Below are positions 47,536-60,479 of a stretch of DNA of 64,000 nucleotides, one piece after another; the first letter of the stretch is position 1; the number at the start of each line of letters is the position of its first letter. This stretch comes from Rhynochetos jubatus (Eukaryota > Chordata > Aves > Eurypygiformes > Rhynochetidae), in NCBI GenBank assembly GCA_027574665.1, contig CM050690.1:73575433-73639432 (forward strand). Reading direction: 5' to 3'. The translations under genes and the position numbers were made by a program. Under the pieces are notes generated by a model. It was given only the letters and a program-made list of their open reading frames with translations, was not told where the DNA came from and made no database searches.

Positions 47536-50500
47536 GTGGGTCCGGCGGGGCCGCGGCAAGTAGGGCCGGGGGGGGGTGGGGGGGGCGCGCGTACGGAGCA
47601 GAACCGGGCATCGGGGGTGGGGTGGGGACGGGCTGCCTGTCCGGCGCGGGAGGGGTTAATGCGCCCCGTCCCCGCCATCCCCCCCTCCCCCCAGTTCCAG
47701 AAGGTTCGGGGGGGACACGCTGGGGCTGGGGGCTCGGGGCTCTGACTGCGGAGGGGCCGAGCAAAAACTGGGGGGACCGCGGCCGTGGGGGGGCCGTGAG
47801 CGGGTAATACCGGGGGAGGGGGCGTGATGGGGACGGGGGGCTGTGGAGTCGGGGGGGCGGGAGTGGCTCTAGGCAGGAGGCTGGCACCGGCGGGGAGGTT
47901 GGGGCGGGGGGAGGCTGTGGCAGGAGGTGTCGCGGGGGGGTGAGGGGCGCAGCCTGCGGCGGGGCAACCGCAGAGCGTTTGGGGGAGGGGGAGGGCTGCG
48001 GGGGACGCGGTGCCTCCCCCACCGCCGGGGGGTCGGTGCCCAGGGAGGGGCTGCGGGCTCGGGGAGGCGGGGGGCGGGGAGCTGTGGCAGGGAGATTTGT
48101 CAGAGGCAGGTCTTGGGGGGCGCTGGGGGGGAACACAGCGGCGCTGGGAACGGGGCCGCTGCCCAGGAGGAGCGCGCTGTGGCCGGGGCGATGCGGGCTG
48201 TGCCTGGGGGGTGCCTCCCATCCTGGCTCCCAGCCCCCCGCCAAGGCCCCCGCAGCTCGTGGGGGCTGTGCTGTCAACGAGTCTCGCCCCGCTAAGGCCA
48301 CGTCCTCTCCGCCGTGACATGGGCAGGGACAGCCCGAGCACGGGCTCTGCCGACAGGACGGGGCCTCCCCCTCCCCCTCCTCCTCCTCCCGGGCATCAGC
48401 TCAAACCCAGCCCTGGCCGGGCCCAACCGGCCGTTCGTGCCCCCTGCACACCCGTGGCGGTGGGGCCCTGCCGGAGGCCCCGAGCTGCCGCGCTGCGACC
48501 GGGACACGCACCCCCCGAGGCGGGGAGGCCGGGGTGGGGGGGACACGCGGCTTGTCCGGCACCTGCCCCGTGGGTAAATCACGGCCTTCAGCGTGGGGCT
48601 GTGAGAGCAGCGCCGGAGCGGATGTGAACGCCGGCATCCGCGGCGAGAGGCCTGCTGCCCTCTGGTGACAGCCACCGCGGGCGGAAGGGCCCGCCGGGGG
48701 GGACGTGTAACCCACCCGAAATCGACAGCTACAGACCTGGGCGTGGGGCGGTGTGTGCATGGGGGCGGCGTCCGGGCGTTTTGCTGTGGCTGGGGCACCC
48801 GATTTCTGCAGGGGCCGGGCGGGCGTGCTCCTGGCGGTCCCTGACGTGTGCAGGAATCTGCTGTGTGTTACCGAGGATGGCTGCGCGGTGGGAGCTGGGG
48901 CCGCGGGCTCGCTCGCAGCCCACCCGTGACCCGGCTGGTGACGTGTGAGAGGGACATAGGCTTTTCTCTGGGGTCCCCAGACTCGTTTTATTCCTTGAGG
49001 AGGGAGTGTGGAGTTTGCAGCTGCTGTGGAAAGCGTGCGGGGCAGGAATGCTGTGCTGTGTCTTAGGGTATTTTAAAAGCCACTTTCTCTTTGCCTTTTT
49101 AAAGGCATCACATAAGCAAAGATCTGCTTATGGACCTGTCCTCCTCTGCCTGAACCGTCCCCATTAGCCTTAGGAAAGAGGGGAGTTTGAGACCTCGTGG
49201 AGGGTGCAGCGGGATTGAACCCTGACACAAAGGAGGGTCTCGGCAAACTCGTAACGCAGGCAGGTGGACAAGGTCTGGCAGGCGATCCAGGAGAAAACCC
49301 TGAATGTGACAGTGCCCAAGTTATTTTTGGCTGGGTTCTGCTTTAGAAAGGGGTTGAGGACCTGGAGAATTCAGTCATCCTGTAAAGCCTCATCACCGCT
49401 GTGTTTCACAGCAGCAGGTCACATCGTGCGGGTCTTGACGTGAGTGAGCAGCAGGGCCCCGGTAGGGACTACGCGTCTCGGCACGCGGCTCCCTCCATGC
49501 AGCCCAGCCGCCCCTGTGGGCATCGTGGCAGGCTGGGCCCCGCAGGCTCCCGGCAGCTCCCCTGAGCTGGGTGGGCAGGACGGCCTGGGTTTGGATCTGA
49601 GCGGGACGCCGCTGCCGTGCTGTCTCTGGCAGAAGAGGCTTCACCCGCAGCAGCTGCTCCCATAACGTTTTTCTGGGTTCCTGCTGACTGCCATGGGCCC
49701 CGAGCACGTCCCTTCCTATGGGCCCTGGGGTGGCCAGGATGTGTGGGGACAGCAGAGCCCTCCTGTCACACCATCCACGGAGCTGGGCTTGTGGGTTGAG
49801 GTCTGGCCTGCAAGTGGGGCAGGGCTGGGGCTGTTTCAGCCCTGCCAGTTGCCCACCTGGTGTCTGTTTCCCAGGTGAGAGGTTTCTTACCCACGGCCAG
49901 AAGGAAGGCTGGTGGGGTCACCCTGCAGTGACGGAGGAGCCTGCTGTTGGACGCACAGCTTCCTGAGGGGCTCCCCCGCGCCCCTGCCGCTGCATCAAAC
50001 TGGGCAGAGCAGCTCTCGATTCTGTTCTTCACATCTGTCCTCTCTGCAGAAACTGACTTCAGGGAGTAACAGATCATTTTTAGTGGTAGGGTTGCTGTTT
50101 TATTCCTGGTGGCTCCCTCCAAGGCAGATGAAGCCCCCAGTCCATACACCCTCCCTCTGCTGTGGTGCTGAGCCTTCCCAGCCCCTGTTCCTGCAGCAGT
50201 TTCAGGCCTTTGGAGCAGGAGGAGGAAAGGAAAGTCCCTCCCTGGGTTCAAGGGACCTCTGAGGGCAGAGAAGTGCCTCTGCGCTGCTGGTTTTATCCGT
50301 GCTGCTTGCCCTGGCACGTTCCTGCACGGCCACGCTGAGTAGCAGCGGGCAGAGACTCCCGGACCTTCCTCAGCGCTCCTGAGCGCAGTTCAAGGGGATG
50401 GTTATGGATCTGACTCGTGACAGTCAGCGACTCCAGGATCTTCCCGAGTCCTTCACCTGCCCTTACTGCCTTGGCCTGCCCACACTTGCCCCCTGCTAGG

Positions 50501-52731
50501 TCTGGTAGTCACCATTGTGTCCTGTGTGGAAATGCACAGTGCCTGCGGGCCAGGACGTTTCCTGGATGCAGAACAAGAAAACATGTTCGTAGGTGTGTGA
50601 CCACAGATGTGAAAGGAAAAAGTGAAGCTGTATTGGTTAGAAAAGTGGTGTCCTCAGCATGCTGCCAGTGTAGCTGTAATCAAATTATCAGGAGGCTTCC
50701 ACGGCTGGAGGAATTAATGAGTCAGGTTGGAAGCAGGACAGGTGTGAAGGGAAGCATGGGATACATCCCAGAGGGAGCCATTTGTACGTTAACAGGTGGT
50801 TTGTGGAGGGTGTCGTGGGTTACTTGGCAGTGAGAGTCTTCCATGGGAGGGTTTTGCCCGATGCGTTCCCCCCATCCATCACTCCCGGGGATGCCCTTCC
50901 TCCAGCAGGTTGTGTGGGTCCTGTTAACGCGGCCGCGTGTTTCCGATCCTTCCTTCTGTTTGCGGTGCCTGGCAGCTCTGCTCCCTGCGGCCTGTTTTCT
51001 GACCAGCTCCCTTCCTTTGTTTTTCCATTTTGCCTTCGCCCGTGAGCAAGCGAATTGTAACCTCTATGGAACTTAGTCTTGCCAAGTTTGAGTTTTGCTT
51101 TTAAAGTGTTTTCTTTGGCTGGGAATTGTCCTTGCAAATCTTCATCCTCCGTTTTGTAGTCTCCCTTGCTTGACCTTATGAATGCCCAGCTGCCAATTAA
51201 CTTGTTCTCCCCCTGTTTCTGTCAGTGTCCTCAGCTGGTTGTGAATCCTGCGTGAAGAGCAGCTGAGCTCACATGCTCTGCATTTCAGAGAGCTTTTTCA
51301 GGAGTGACCGGTGGTTTGCACTCATACTCGCCTGTATTGTGGCCTGGACAACCCCCCAGCTAAGCAGCATGATAGCAGAACAATACTTGGATGGGAAACC
51401 TTCGGAGTCCTGTGTACTGCGAAAAGTGCAGTTAGTGAATCAGCTGCGAGTGCTTTTCAGTAACGAACCCACCTCCCGGGCCAGGGCTGATGTCAACCCT
51501 GTGATTCTTCATGCTGGAAGTGAATAAAGATGCCAAGCCCTTTATGCAAGAGCTGAGGTGATAATCCAGATCTGCTGGCCTCAGACCATTTGGGGTAATT
51601 GCATTCTTCCTGGGGAGTGTGTTCAGCCCGCCTGTCGGATGCATCGCCCTCGCTGCAGCAGTATGTGGGTGGCAGCGCTTCAGCCGCGTCCAAAGCAATT
51701 CTTGTCACTGCTCGGGCTGAGGGCCCTGCAAGCCTTCTCTGAAACACCGTGTGGTAAAGCAGGGAACCGGTGGAGGGTTTTAAATATATGTATATTTGCA
51801 TATACACGGGATACACTTACTGGGGCTTGTTCTGCTTCTAAGCTCTCCAGACACATAGCCCTGGTGCCTAGCTGGGACAGCTTCCAGGCAGGACCTTTCC
51901 TGGGACACCGGTGTGGGTTGACCTGCTGGCTGTGTAGGTGACACTAAAGACAAACTTTACGGGTGCCTCCGTGGCTGTTTTAAGGACTGCTGCACCAGTA
52001 AGCTAGTGTGGGGCTACCTCCTCACATCATGTCTTAAAGGCTGTGCTTCCAGGGGACTGGCAGCATTTGCTTATCACACCTGTGGACAGGGGAATATCGG
52101 ACCTGGTGTTGGGGAGGCTGATGTTGTCCCAGTTTTTGGGACCTGCTGGGCATGAGGACCTGGCCCCCACACAGCATGATCTCCAGTAGTCTGTAATTAC
52201 AGCACTGGGAGCCCGGGGAGGAGTCTTAAACAATGTCTTTGTGACGGTGTTGGCAGGCCTCTCAGAGATTTCTATTAAGCAGTTGTCGTTTTTCTCCCTT
52301 TGCTGTAGCCTGGGAAACGCTGCAGTGTTGGATTTGGCTTGGTCTGTTTGGGTCGTTGGGAGTGGTGTCTCCCCACAGCAGAGTTTGGCCCTCCTGCCCC
52401 TGCTCCACATCCCCACAGGGTGGTTTAGTGGTCTGTGGGGACGACAGCCAGAGCCTGTTCTTGCGGATAAACCGTATGCCAGTGCACTCACTCGAGTACT
52501 GGCGAAGCCTGCCTGGTGGAACAGCGTACAGCTGCGCCAGTGGAGGACAGCAAAGCCAAGGGCGCAGAAAGAACTTTACTTCCCACTGAATTCCAGGGTA
52601 TGGGAAATGTGACTGTGACTCCCGTATCTGGGGTACCAACTGTACACACACCAGGGAACCGGGATGATAACTGGAACCCTGAGAGGGAGTCAGGGCTGCA
52701 GCTCGAGGGGTGGCCTCAGCTGTGGTAAAAG
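47536..52731 (+). other. Probable first-intron sequence of the rightward gene; no coding exon recognised
   Basis: It begins with a G-rich tract inside the CpG island and passes into moderately GC-rich sequence. No recognisable coding exon of any neighbour gene I could think of (ATOSB, STOML2, PIGO, FANCG, VCP, RUSC2, DNAJB5) was found. Small acceptor/donor pairs exist, for example a 36-nt candidate near 50,051-50,086, but their reading frames recall nothing. The intron label is an inference from the CpG-island promoter and its strand skew. Confidence 0.4.
51358..51420 (+). mobile_element. 5S-rRNA-derived relic (5S pseudogene or 5S-headed SINE such as the AmnSINE type)
   Basis: AGCTAAGCAG at 51,358-51,367 equals vertebrate 5S rRNA nt 50-59 (internal promoter box A region). 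TACTTGGATGGGA at 51,384-51,396 equals 5S nt 76-88 (box C region). The distance between them, 26 nt from start to start, is exactly that in 5S rRNA. The next bases keep an AACC...CCTGTGTACTG pattern parallel to GACC...ACCGGGTGCTG. The 5' half of 5S is not convincingly present. Amniote genomes carry SINEs with 5S heads (AmnSINE1 and related saurian families). The bases after 51,420 could be such a body, but I cannot recognise it. Confidence 0.6.
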
Positions 52732-53311
52732 ATACAGAATCACACAGGTTGGAAAAGACCTATGAGATCATCCAGTCCAACCACCAACCCAACACTACCG
52801 TACCCACTAGACCATGTCCTCAAGCGCCACGTCTACATGTTCCTTGAACACCTCCAGGGATGGTGATTCCACCACTTCCCTGGGCAGCCTGTTCCAGTGC
52901 CTAACCACTCTTTCAATAAAGAAGTTTTTCCTAATATCCAGTCTAAACCTCCCCTGATGCAACTTGAGGCCATTTCCTCTCGTCCTGTCACCAGTTACCC
53001 AGGAGAACAGACCAGCACCCACCTCCCTACAACCTCCTTTCAGGTCACTATAGAGAGCGATCAGGTCTACCCTAAACCTCCTTTTCTCCAGGCTGAACAC
53101 CCCCAGCTCCCTCAGCCGCTCCTCACAGGACTTGTGCTCCAGCCCTTTCCCCAGCTTTGTTGCCCTTCTCTGGACATGCTCCAGCCCCTCAGTGTCTTTC
53201 TTGCAGTGAGGGGCCCAAAACTGAACCCGGTACTTGAGGTGCGGCCTCACCAGTGCCCATACAGGGGGACAATCACTTCTCTACTCCTGCTGACCACACT
53301 GTTCCTGATAC
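52732..53311 (-). mobile_element. CR1 LINE, 5'-truncated, minus orientation, with readable ORF2 C-terminus
   Basis: The complement runs from a 3' tail at the left (AGAATCACACAGGTTGGAAA) to the reverse-transcriptase C-terminal region at the right. On the minus strand, 53,250 to 52,807 is open for 147 codons. It contains [40 protein letters not shown] and [16 protein letters not shown], the familiar end of CR1 ORF2. It stays open because it is a comparatively young copy, but it lacks the endonuclease and catalytic domains and cannot move by itself. The right boundary is where similarity stops after CTGTTCCTGATAC. Confidence 0.95.
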
Positions 53312-56300
53312 GGTGGGATCTTCATGGTGCTGGGGAGCTCGGGGTCTCTTGCTTCTGTGCATACGCCACATGCTCGTTTGGCTTGGGTGGGCAGTTACTG
53401 CCTGGACAGTGTTGGGGTCTTCTTGCCTGGGCAGGGCAATTCCCAGCTGAGCTGAGTGTGTCTCTCTGCACTTGTCTTTCCAGGTGACCCAAGACAGCCA
53501 GAACAAGCAACCCCAAGACCACGGTGAGGGTGCTGACAGCTGAGAGCTGCCTTTCCCATTTGCTTCAGCCCTACACCAAGGTTAGCACCCGTTCAACCAT
53601 CGCTGGTTTCTCTTCCTTCAGCAGGGCTGTGTGAGGGAGCCAGGGAACCCCCTGCTCCCCTCCACTTGGCCCGCAGGGACAGCTCTCTAGCGTAGGTGTC
53701 ACCTAGGTGAGATGCTGCCACATCCCTGGCTTGCTGGATGCTCCTGCCGCCCATGTGGCTGACAGTGTGGTGAAGGCAGCCTGGGTCTCCACAACAGACA
53801 CTGTTAAGGCTGTTGAACCCTGCACACTGTTGTCGGGTGCTCAAGGGCACCATGTTTTAAGCCCCATGGGAACTTGCAGTCTGTGCTGCTTGCTGCACTC
53901 ATCTTTCTGCATCAGTACCAGCAGTATTGAACGGGAGCATTTACAGCTGTTGGACTCAGCTGCTGGCTGTCCTTCACCTGAACAAACAGAGCTGAGACTT
54001 CACCCACACAGCTCATGGCCGATGTGATCCTGCTTTCTATCAGAACCAGTTGAACTCTGCTTACATTTTCCCAGGAATTGGTAGGTTGAGGAGGCCCTTG
54101 GCTGTGGTGTGTGAGGCTTAAAGTGGCAGTGGAGTGTTTCAGGAGGACTGGTAGTCTTTGTATTGCCCCGTCAAGAAATGTGAATGTCAGGCCCTAGGTT
54201 TGCTGAGGTAAGCGGCTGGCTGAGGTGGCTGTGGGCTTCCTGCCCTGTCTCTGTGCCTGGGTGCTTGTGCCCCTGCCTGGTGTCCAGCAGGGCCCACCCC
54301 GCCTGCACTGTCTGCTCTCACCGGGAAGGGAGCCTTCAGCACTCCAGAAGGACAAACCAAGCCCTTGTGTCACCCCAGAGCTGAGGTATGATTTGGGCCA
54401 GGAGAGGTTACATGGGGAAGCTGCTGGTTTAGGATGTTTGGCTGCCCAGGCTGTGTGGTTCTTCCTCCAAAGTGTCTGCCAGGGAAGTCTGGGGTCAGTC
54501 CAGAGACAGCTGGAGACTGGGACTCAGGCCATCTTGTCTTTCAGCCTGATGCTGAAGTGGTACCCACAGCGGTAGATTGGCCTGGGAAGTCAAAGGAAGG
54601 AAAGAAAAAGTCCTTCGCTCACATCAGTGCTCTGTGCTGCAGACACAATGCAGTGGCAGCAGAGCAGCCCCTTTACCCAGCTGAGTTGTGGCAATCACTA
54701 ATATCTGCTCCATGCTGGGATCTTACATCTCTCTTAGTGATGGAAAAGAGACATGTTCTGTGGCTAAGACCAAAGAAAAGGTTTGCCCTCGGTTCTGGCT
54801 AGAGCTGCTTGCGGATTCCACTCTACCAAGCTCATAGCATCCTCTCAGGGCTCCCCTGGTTGTAACAAGAAGCATTTTAACACAAGGCTTGGCTTGTTGG
54901 ATCCATTTTTCTTCCCCTTCCTTGCTGACCAAATAGTTTGATATCTCCAGGGATGGTAAATCTCCCATACATGTGTAATGCAGCGGCTTCTCCTATTACT
55001 TGGTCATAGCATGAACTACTTCTCTCAGATTTGGATATTGCTTAACCCAAGTGATACCAGTGAACTTGTATTTGGGCTAAATTAACCATGTTAGTTCAGT
55101 TTAGTGCACCTGGTAGTAATCTGGAAGCTGGTACAGGCCCTTGGGTGGACTTGCAGTGCTTCTGTCAGGAATGGGATGGAATGCTTTGCTGGCCAGCTCA
55201 AAGTGGAGGATGTACCTTCAACAGAAAGTCAGCAGCCTAACATCCTTCAGCCTGCTCTTAGTACATGTGGGTTGCCATTGCTGCTTGGCCTGACCAGCTG
55301 ATGTAGGAGTAGGTCTTCTTTCCACTGGAAACCCCAAGAAAATGTACTCCCCTTTCGGAGACTGGGCCCTGGGTTCCTTGTGAGTATTGGCACTGGAGTT
55401 ATGCGAGGAATCCCGTCTTTGCCCTACCATCTCTCTTGCAAGGAGGTCGGGCATTCAAAGATCCTGTTCATGGGAGTGTTGGGACAGCTGGATCCTTGTT
55501 AGGTTCTCGCTGCTCCCAAGAATGGAGCAGAGGATCATCTGCTGAGGCTAATTTTAGGACTCCAACCACTGCCGGTGTTCCTCTAAGCTCCTATTTGTGT
55601 GCGATCCTGCGGCTCCCTGCTAAGAGCTATGTGAGAATCCTGTATCCTTGTGAGCGAAGGTTTTGCTGGGGCATAGCGTCCCAGGGATTAGGAAGAACTT
55701 TGAATTCCTCACTTACCTAAAGTGTCTGAGCCAAGTCAGATGTATGCGCAACCTCTTTTTTTAGCCCTAGCACCAGGCACCCTGTGGACCTTGCTTTGTG
55801 GGTGCCCACGCGTTTGGTGGGAAGCTGGCTGCAGCTTTCCAGCCTTTTCCTGCCAAAAATACAGCATCCTTCCTGTTCTCAGGAGCCGGTTCCTGCTGCC
55901 TCAGATGGTCGCGTGTGGTGCAGAAAACAGCCTTCTGCAAAGCTTCTGGGTGTAGAAATACTCCCAGGGCTACAGCTGAGTGAGGTGAGAGCCCTGGCCC
56001 TCTCTGCAGGGCTGGATGGCTGCTTGGCATGTGCCACCGCCGTCCTCCAGCCCAGCGCAGGGTGAGGCCTTACGGCCTCTCCCTTGTTTGTACACCCAAG
56101 ACTTTTGGCCTCACTGCACTTTTTGGTTTCCACTTGCTCAGGTGATTTTTCAGCAGCGCTGAGCTTTGCTGAGTTTCATGTTGAGGCAAGACGTGGCTCT
56201 GCAGTTTTGGCCCATCTTTATTTTTAGCCAGGGTAAGACATGGTTGATGGTATCAGAAGGAAGTTGCACGGCCTCCTGAGCTTCATGACTCATCCTGGAT

Positions 56301-59300
56301 CAGGACCGAGGCTTCGCGAGCTTCTGCTATCACCCTCAAGTGATGTAACCAGTTGTGGTGGGCCCTACTGGATCTGGGGAAGGGCAGAGTGGAGACAAAA
56401 GCAGAGCTTTCAGAAGTTGTTTTTTATTCATTCTCTTAAGCTGTTAAATTCATTCACTGACAGACATTGGCAAGCATCACACCTGAGCACGGTTCTGCAG
56501 AGTCCTTTGTCCTCCCCTTGTGCCCGTGGGGGAGAGGTGAAAAGGAGAGGAGCTCTGCTTACACGCCAGGTTGGGTAACTGTTTAGCGGTGCATAGCAAC
56601 GGTAGACAGCAGGTTTTGGGACAGGAAGTGAAGCAGGATCCTGTCTCCACTTGAAGCCACAGTGAGGTTCAGTGCAGCAGAACAGACTTGCCTGAAGTGG
56701 AAATGGGCTGGGGCTGGAGAGTGGAGACAGAGCTGTCGGCCGCAGGAAGAGTCCAGGACCTCAGTTTCCAACAAACCTGGTGCTGACACAAGGTAGAAAG
56801 AGCTCATGGGGCTTTCTGACCTGCAGGCAGCCGTGTTGTGCTGGGCAGGGGCTGCCTGTCACTGCCAGGGAGCCAGCAGTGATGCTGAAGCATCCCTGCC
56901 TGCCACAGCACGACAGGGGGTGCAGCTAGAGGGACTGCTGCACCCCAAGTCTGGCTGCCCGGCTCTCCAGTGTCACGCTTTGGGACCGGGCACGGTGGGG
57001 AGTGATGCACTGGGGTCCAGAGTAGGCACCTTGCCCGTGAAGCGGGTGGGGATGATGGCTTGTGGAGGTGGTCTCCCACCTCTGCCCCCTTTCCTTCCTG
57101 GGGCTGATGAGCAGGCCTTTGGGAACATGTTGAGGCTTTTGGGTGTTGTGCAGTAGGCTTTATGTGCAGGGCAGCGGGGAGGGGACAGCAAGGCTTGGGG
57201 GAGCAGAGACAAAGGAGGGAGGCAGGGGGGCATGCTTGGGGGGATTGCTATGGCAACTCGCGCTGGCAGCATCGCTGCAATGATCTTGCTGTAGCGCACA
57301 GCGGAGGAGCAGCCGGGGCAGATGTGCAACCTGCCGCAGACATCAATGCTGCCCCATCCCAGCTGTGCCGTGGGCTCAGCACCATGTTTGACAATCTGGC
57401 GTCCGGAGCCATTGTCCTCAGCAGCAGCCTTAGGGTGGATGCCTGGAGGTGTTTTGTCCACCTTTTGCCCCTCTCTGGGGAACAGGCCAGCAGCTCCTGT
57501 TTGCAGACCTGTTCTGTTTGAAGCCTTGAGTTGCAGAGCAGGCCCAGCCAGGAAGAAACCAGTCTCCTGAGCCCTCTCACTGTACCACAGAGGACAGCAA
57601 GTCATTCTGCTGCCCTTGCTTATCCTCAGTTAATCAGTGTAAGTGGCCCCAGCCATGCCTGTATCTTCCCAGGATGCCTGGCCGAGTACCTTGCTGTCCT
57701 CCTTGCGCAGCCAGTTTGCCTTGCTCGGGGCTACGTGTACTCCATGGGGAGCAGACGATCCAGTGAGCCCTCTGATGTGGTCTGACACCATCCTCTGAGA
57801 CAGGTAAAGGAGAGGTTAAGCGTTTCTGAAGCTGCCTTTGGGCAGACCCCTTCCCAGATGCTGGCAGAGAGCTGGCTCCCGTTGCTGAAGGAAGCAGGGA
57901 ACATCATGCCGCACTCTGTGCAGAGAGAACTGGTTGGGATGCCGTCTCCATCCCGGCCATAATGTGAGCGTGACTGAGACCTGACCTGTTGTCCACAATG
58001 TGCCTAAAGCTCTGGATGTAAGCCAGGGGAAGGGACCGGCTGGCTGCAAGCACAGCTCGCTCGGGATGGCTGTGAGCTGTAAACCTCTCTCATTACACCT
58101 CTCAAAGGTCATTGCTTGCAACGCCCTGCCCACAGCTCTGCACCCAGCCCTGAACTAGAGCAGAAGGAGCCTGCCTTCCCTCTGGAGGAATCTCAGATGT
58201 GTGGGGTTGCCATGGGGTGGCACACAGCGCTGTAGTGCCTGTGGCCAGAGTTTGTCCAGGACTGTGGTGTGTTTGTCTGGGACTAGGATGTTCAGGAAAA
58301 CTAGAGGGGAAGGGATGCCTGTGAGCTGCCCAAATGGCCTTGCGCTCACAAATGTCAGTCCTTGCCTGAGCTGTGACCTCTCCATCCGGCTCTGAGCCAG
58401 GGTACGAAGCATCGGAAACTCCCCTGAAAACCGTTTCACCATTTCCCATCTGCCATAGTGTCTGTCTCTGATTTAGGGTGACTGTATAGACTGCCCAGCA
58501 CTACAGTGCTACAGCTCCAGTTATATTAAAACTCCCAAATTGCCCAGACCTGTTAGTAAAATGGCCCCTGGCCCCCAGACCCTAGTGTTCCCAAGGAAAG
58601 GCAAACAAGGTGGGAGCTGGAACCTGCGGGAAAGCTGCCTGCGGCTTCCTCCCTTCTGCTTCCTCCCTCCTGCTTCCAACAGGTTCCTTCCTTTTGCAGA
58701 GGGAGCTGGAGCTGGCAGGTGGATCTTCCTTCCCATGGAGGAAGCTGGGACACTGGTACCTGACACTCCAGCAATCTTAGATCAGCATCTCGAGCGCTGT
58801 GTGTGACCCATGGCACTTGGGGCGGACATGGCATTACAGTGTATTACGGGTGCGGGGGATGGCGGAGCATGGTTAGAATCCGTTGAGCTGAGCTCCAGTT
58901 CCCGTTGCCACAGCGTGCTGTTTCCTATTTTTCCTCTGGACTGAGGCCCCAGGATGTGCCATGAAATACCATGCAGTGGAAACCAGCAGATGAGGCGCTG
59001 GGTGCGTGTGTGTTGGGGTGTGAAGTGCCAGTTTCTGGGGCAGCGGGTGTTTTCTCTTCTGCCAGTGGTACAGCTCCTCGCATGCAGAGATCCTTGCCCA
59101 AGACTCAAGCTCCTGGGCGCCGCGACCTGATGAGTTACAACCATGTCATCTTTGAAGTGCTGCTCCCTCTTTTGCTGTCTTGCCTGTTCATACTACACAT
59201 TTTTAAGCACAAAGGATCAGAAAAGCCCAAAGGCGGTGGGGTCACATACTCTGCTCCCGATCTGGGGAGGAGTTACGACAGGCAGTGCTGGAATAAGTAT

Positions 59301-60479
59301 TTAGGGAGAGGCAGCCAAGAGAGATTTCCTCCTGGCTGAGCTGCAGCGTTGAAGTTCGGAAAGTACTGTGTGGGTTACGTGCTGCTGCGGTTTGCTGCTG
59401 CCGTCGCCCTAAGCAAGTCCGGGACATGCGTACCTGCTGGTAGTCAGATGGGGACACCATCCTGAGCAGTGTCACTCTGAAAAAAATGGCCGGTGTCCTT
59501 TCGGGCATCAGGAGGAACCTTATTGCTGCTGCTGCGGAAAGAGCGCTGGGGCTTTCGGCAGGGAGACGATGAATCACTGGGGCCAAGAGGAAACTTTGAC
59601 TCGGTGGGTGTTTCTACCTGCATTCCCTAAATTGTGAGAAGATAGTTGAGCCCAGCTGTGCTGTACAGATTGCCCAGTCTGGAAGATGCATAAAGAATAG
59701 CTTGCAAGAGCCAACTTTTTGCTCAGCTGGGAGCTGGGGGAAAATGCCTGGACTGCGTGCGCTGGGGTTTTCCTACTGCCAGTCAGCAGCGCAGAGAGCG
59801 TAGCGTAGGCAGGTTAGCACAGTCACTCAGTCCTTTCTGTACCACTGTTTGCATTGCTGATGAGATTAGCATAGCTGGGCCAGTGGTGGACAAAGAGGGT
59901 AATTCTCAAGGTCCTCTCTGCTGTGGCTGCCAGCAAAATACAGCAGTTATGGCATCAAGTAGCAGGTTTGAGCTTTGCTTTCAATTTGTCTTCTAGAAGC
60001 CAGCCACAGCTAAAAATGTGAGCAGTTTTTGCGGAACTTGAATATCCTCAGGCTTTTTGGCTGGGTCTGGTTTGCCAGCCTCTCCCCTGGGCTGACAGCC
60101 TGGGATCCTAAGGCATTTGCAATGGCCTGTCCCGGCCGCGTGATAAATCTGGATAGGGAGAACACAAAAATCGGTGGCATCAATCTGGCACCCTGAAAGG
60201 GCTCGTCTTGCTTGCTGTGCCTGTTCCCAGTAACCAAAGGGCTGTTCCGTGGCTTAAATCTGTTGAGGAAACAGGCTTACAGCTCCTTTCTTCCTCCTGT
60301 GGAGCTATCTCCCTGGCAGCCCAGTAGGAATGATTTATTACGGATTACAGCTCTGTTTCATTCTGTTCCCCTACAATATCATACTGTTAGAGTGACTGAG
60401 CAAGACGCGGTGGTGTTTCCGGAGGAAGGCTGCTATCAGAGGCCACCCCTGTAGCAGAGGCTGGAAGCAAGGAGGAACA

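Larger units (their letters stand above)
46830..48950. promoter_or_regulatory. CpG island of an unidentified rightward-transcribed gene
   Basis: This is about 2 kb of CpG-dense sequence, the most GC-rich part of the window. The plus strand is extremely G-rich from about 47,500 to 48,200, which is the skew seen downstream of CpG-island starts, so transcription to the right is inferred. Long open frames here (325 and 291 codons on the minus strand, 205 on the plus) all overlap one another and consist of Pro, Arg, Gly and Ala, a product of base composition. In mammals, as I recall, ATOSB (FAM214B) lies head-to-head with UNC13B and would fit, but no coding exon of it is visible through 64,000. 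Confidence 0.85.

Noticed and set aside
47364..48341. 325-codon minus-strand open frame in the second CpG island
   Set aside because: It overlaps several other long frames on both strands, is made of Pro/Arg/Ala/Gly runs and resembles no protein. It follows from extreme GC content.
52807..53250. 147-codon minus-strand frame as a host gene
   Set aside because: It is the C-terminal remnant of CR1 ORF2 and belongs to the transposable element.
57244..57257. Second RFX-like X-box (ATTGCTATGGCAAC)
   Set aside because: One half-site lacks the required first G and a C, and there is no promoter beside it.
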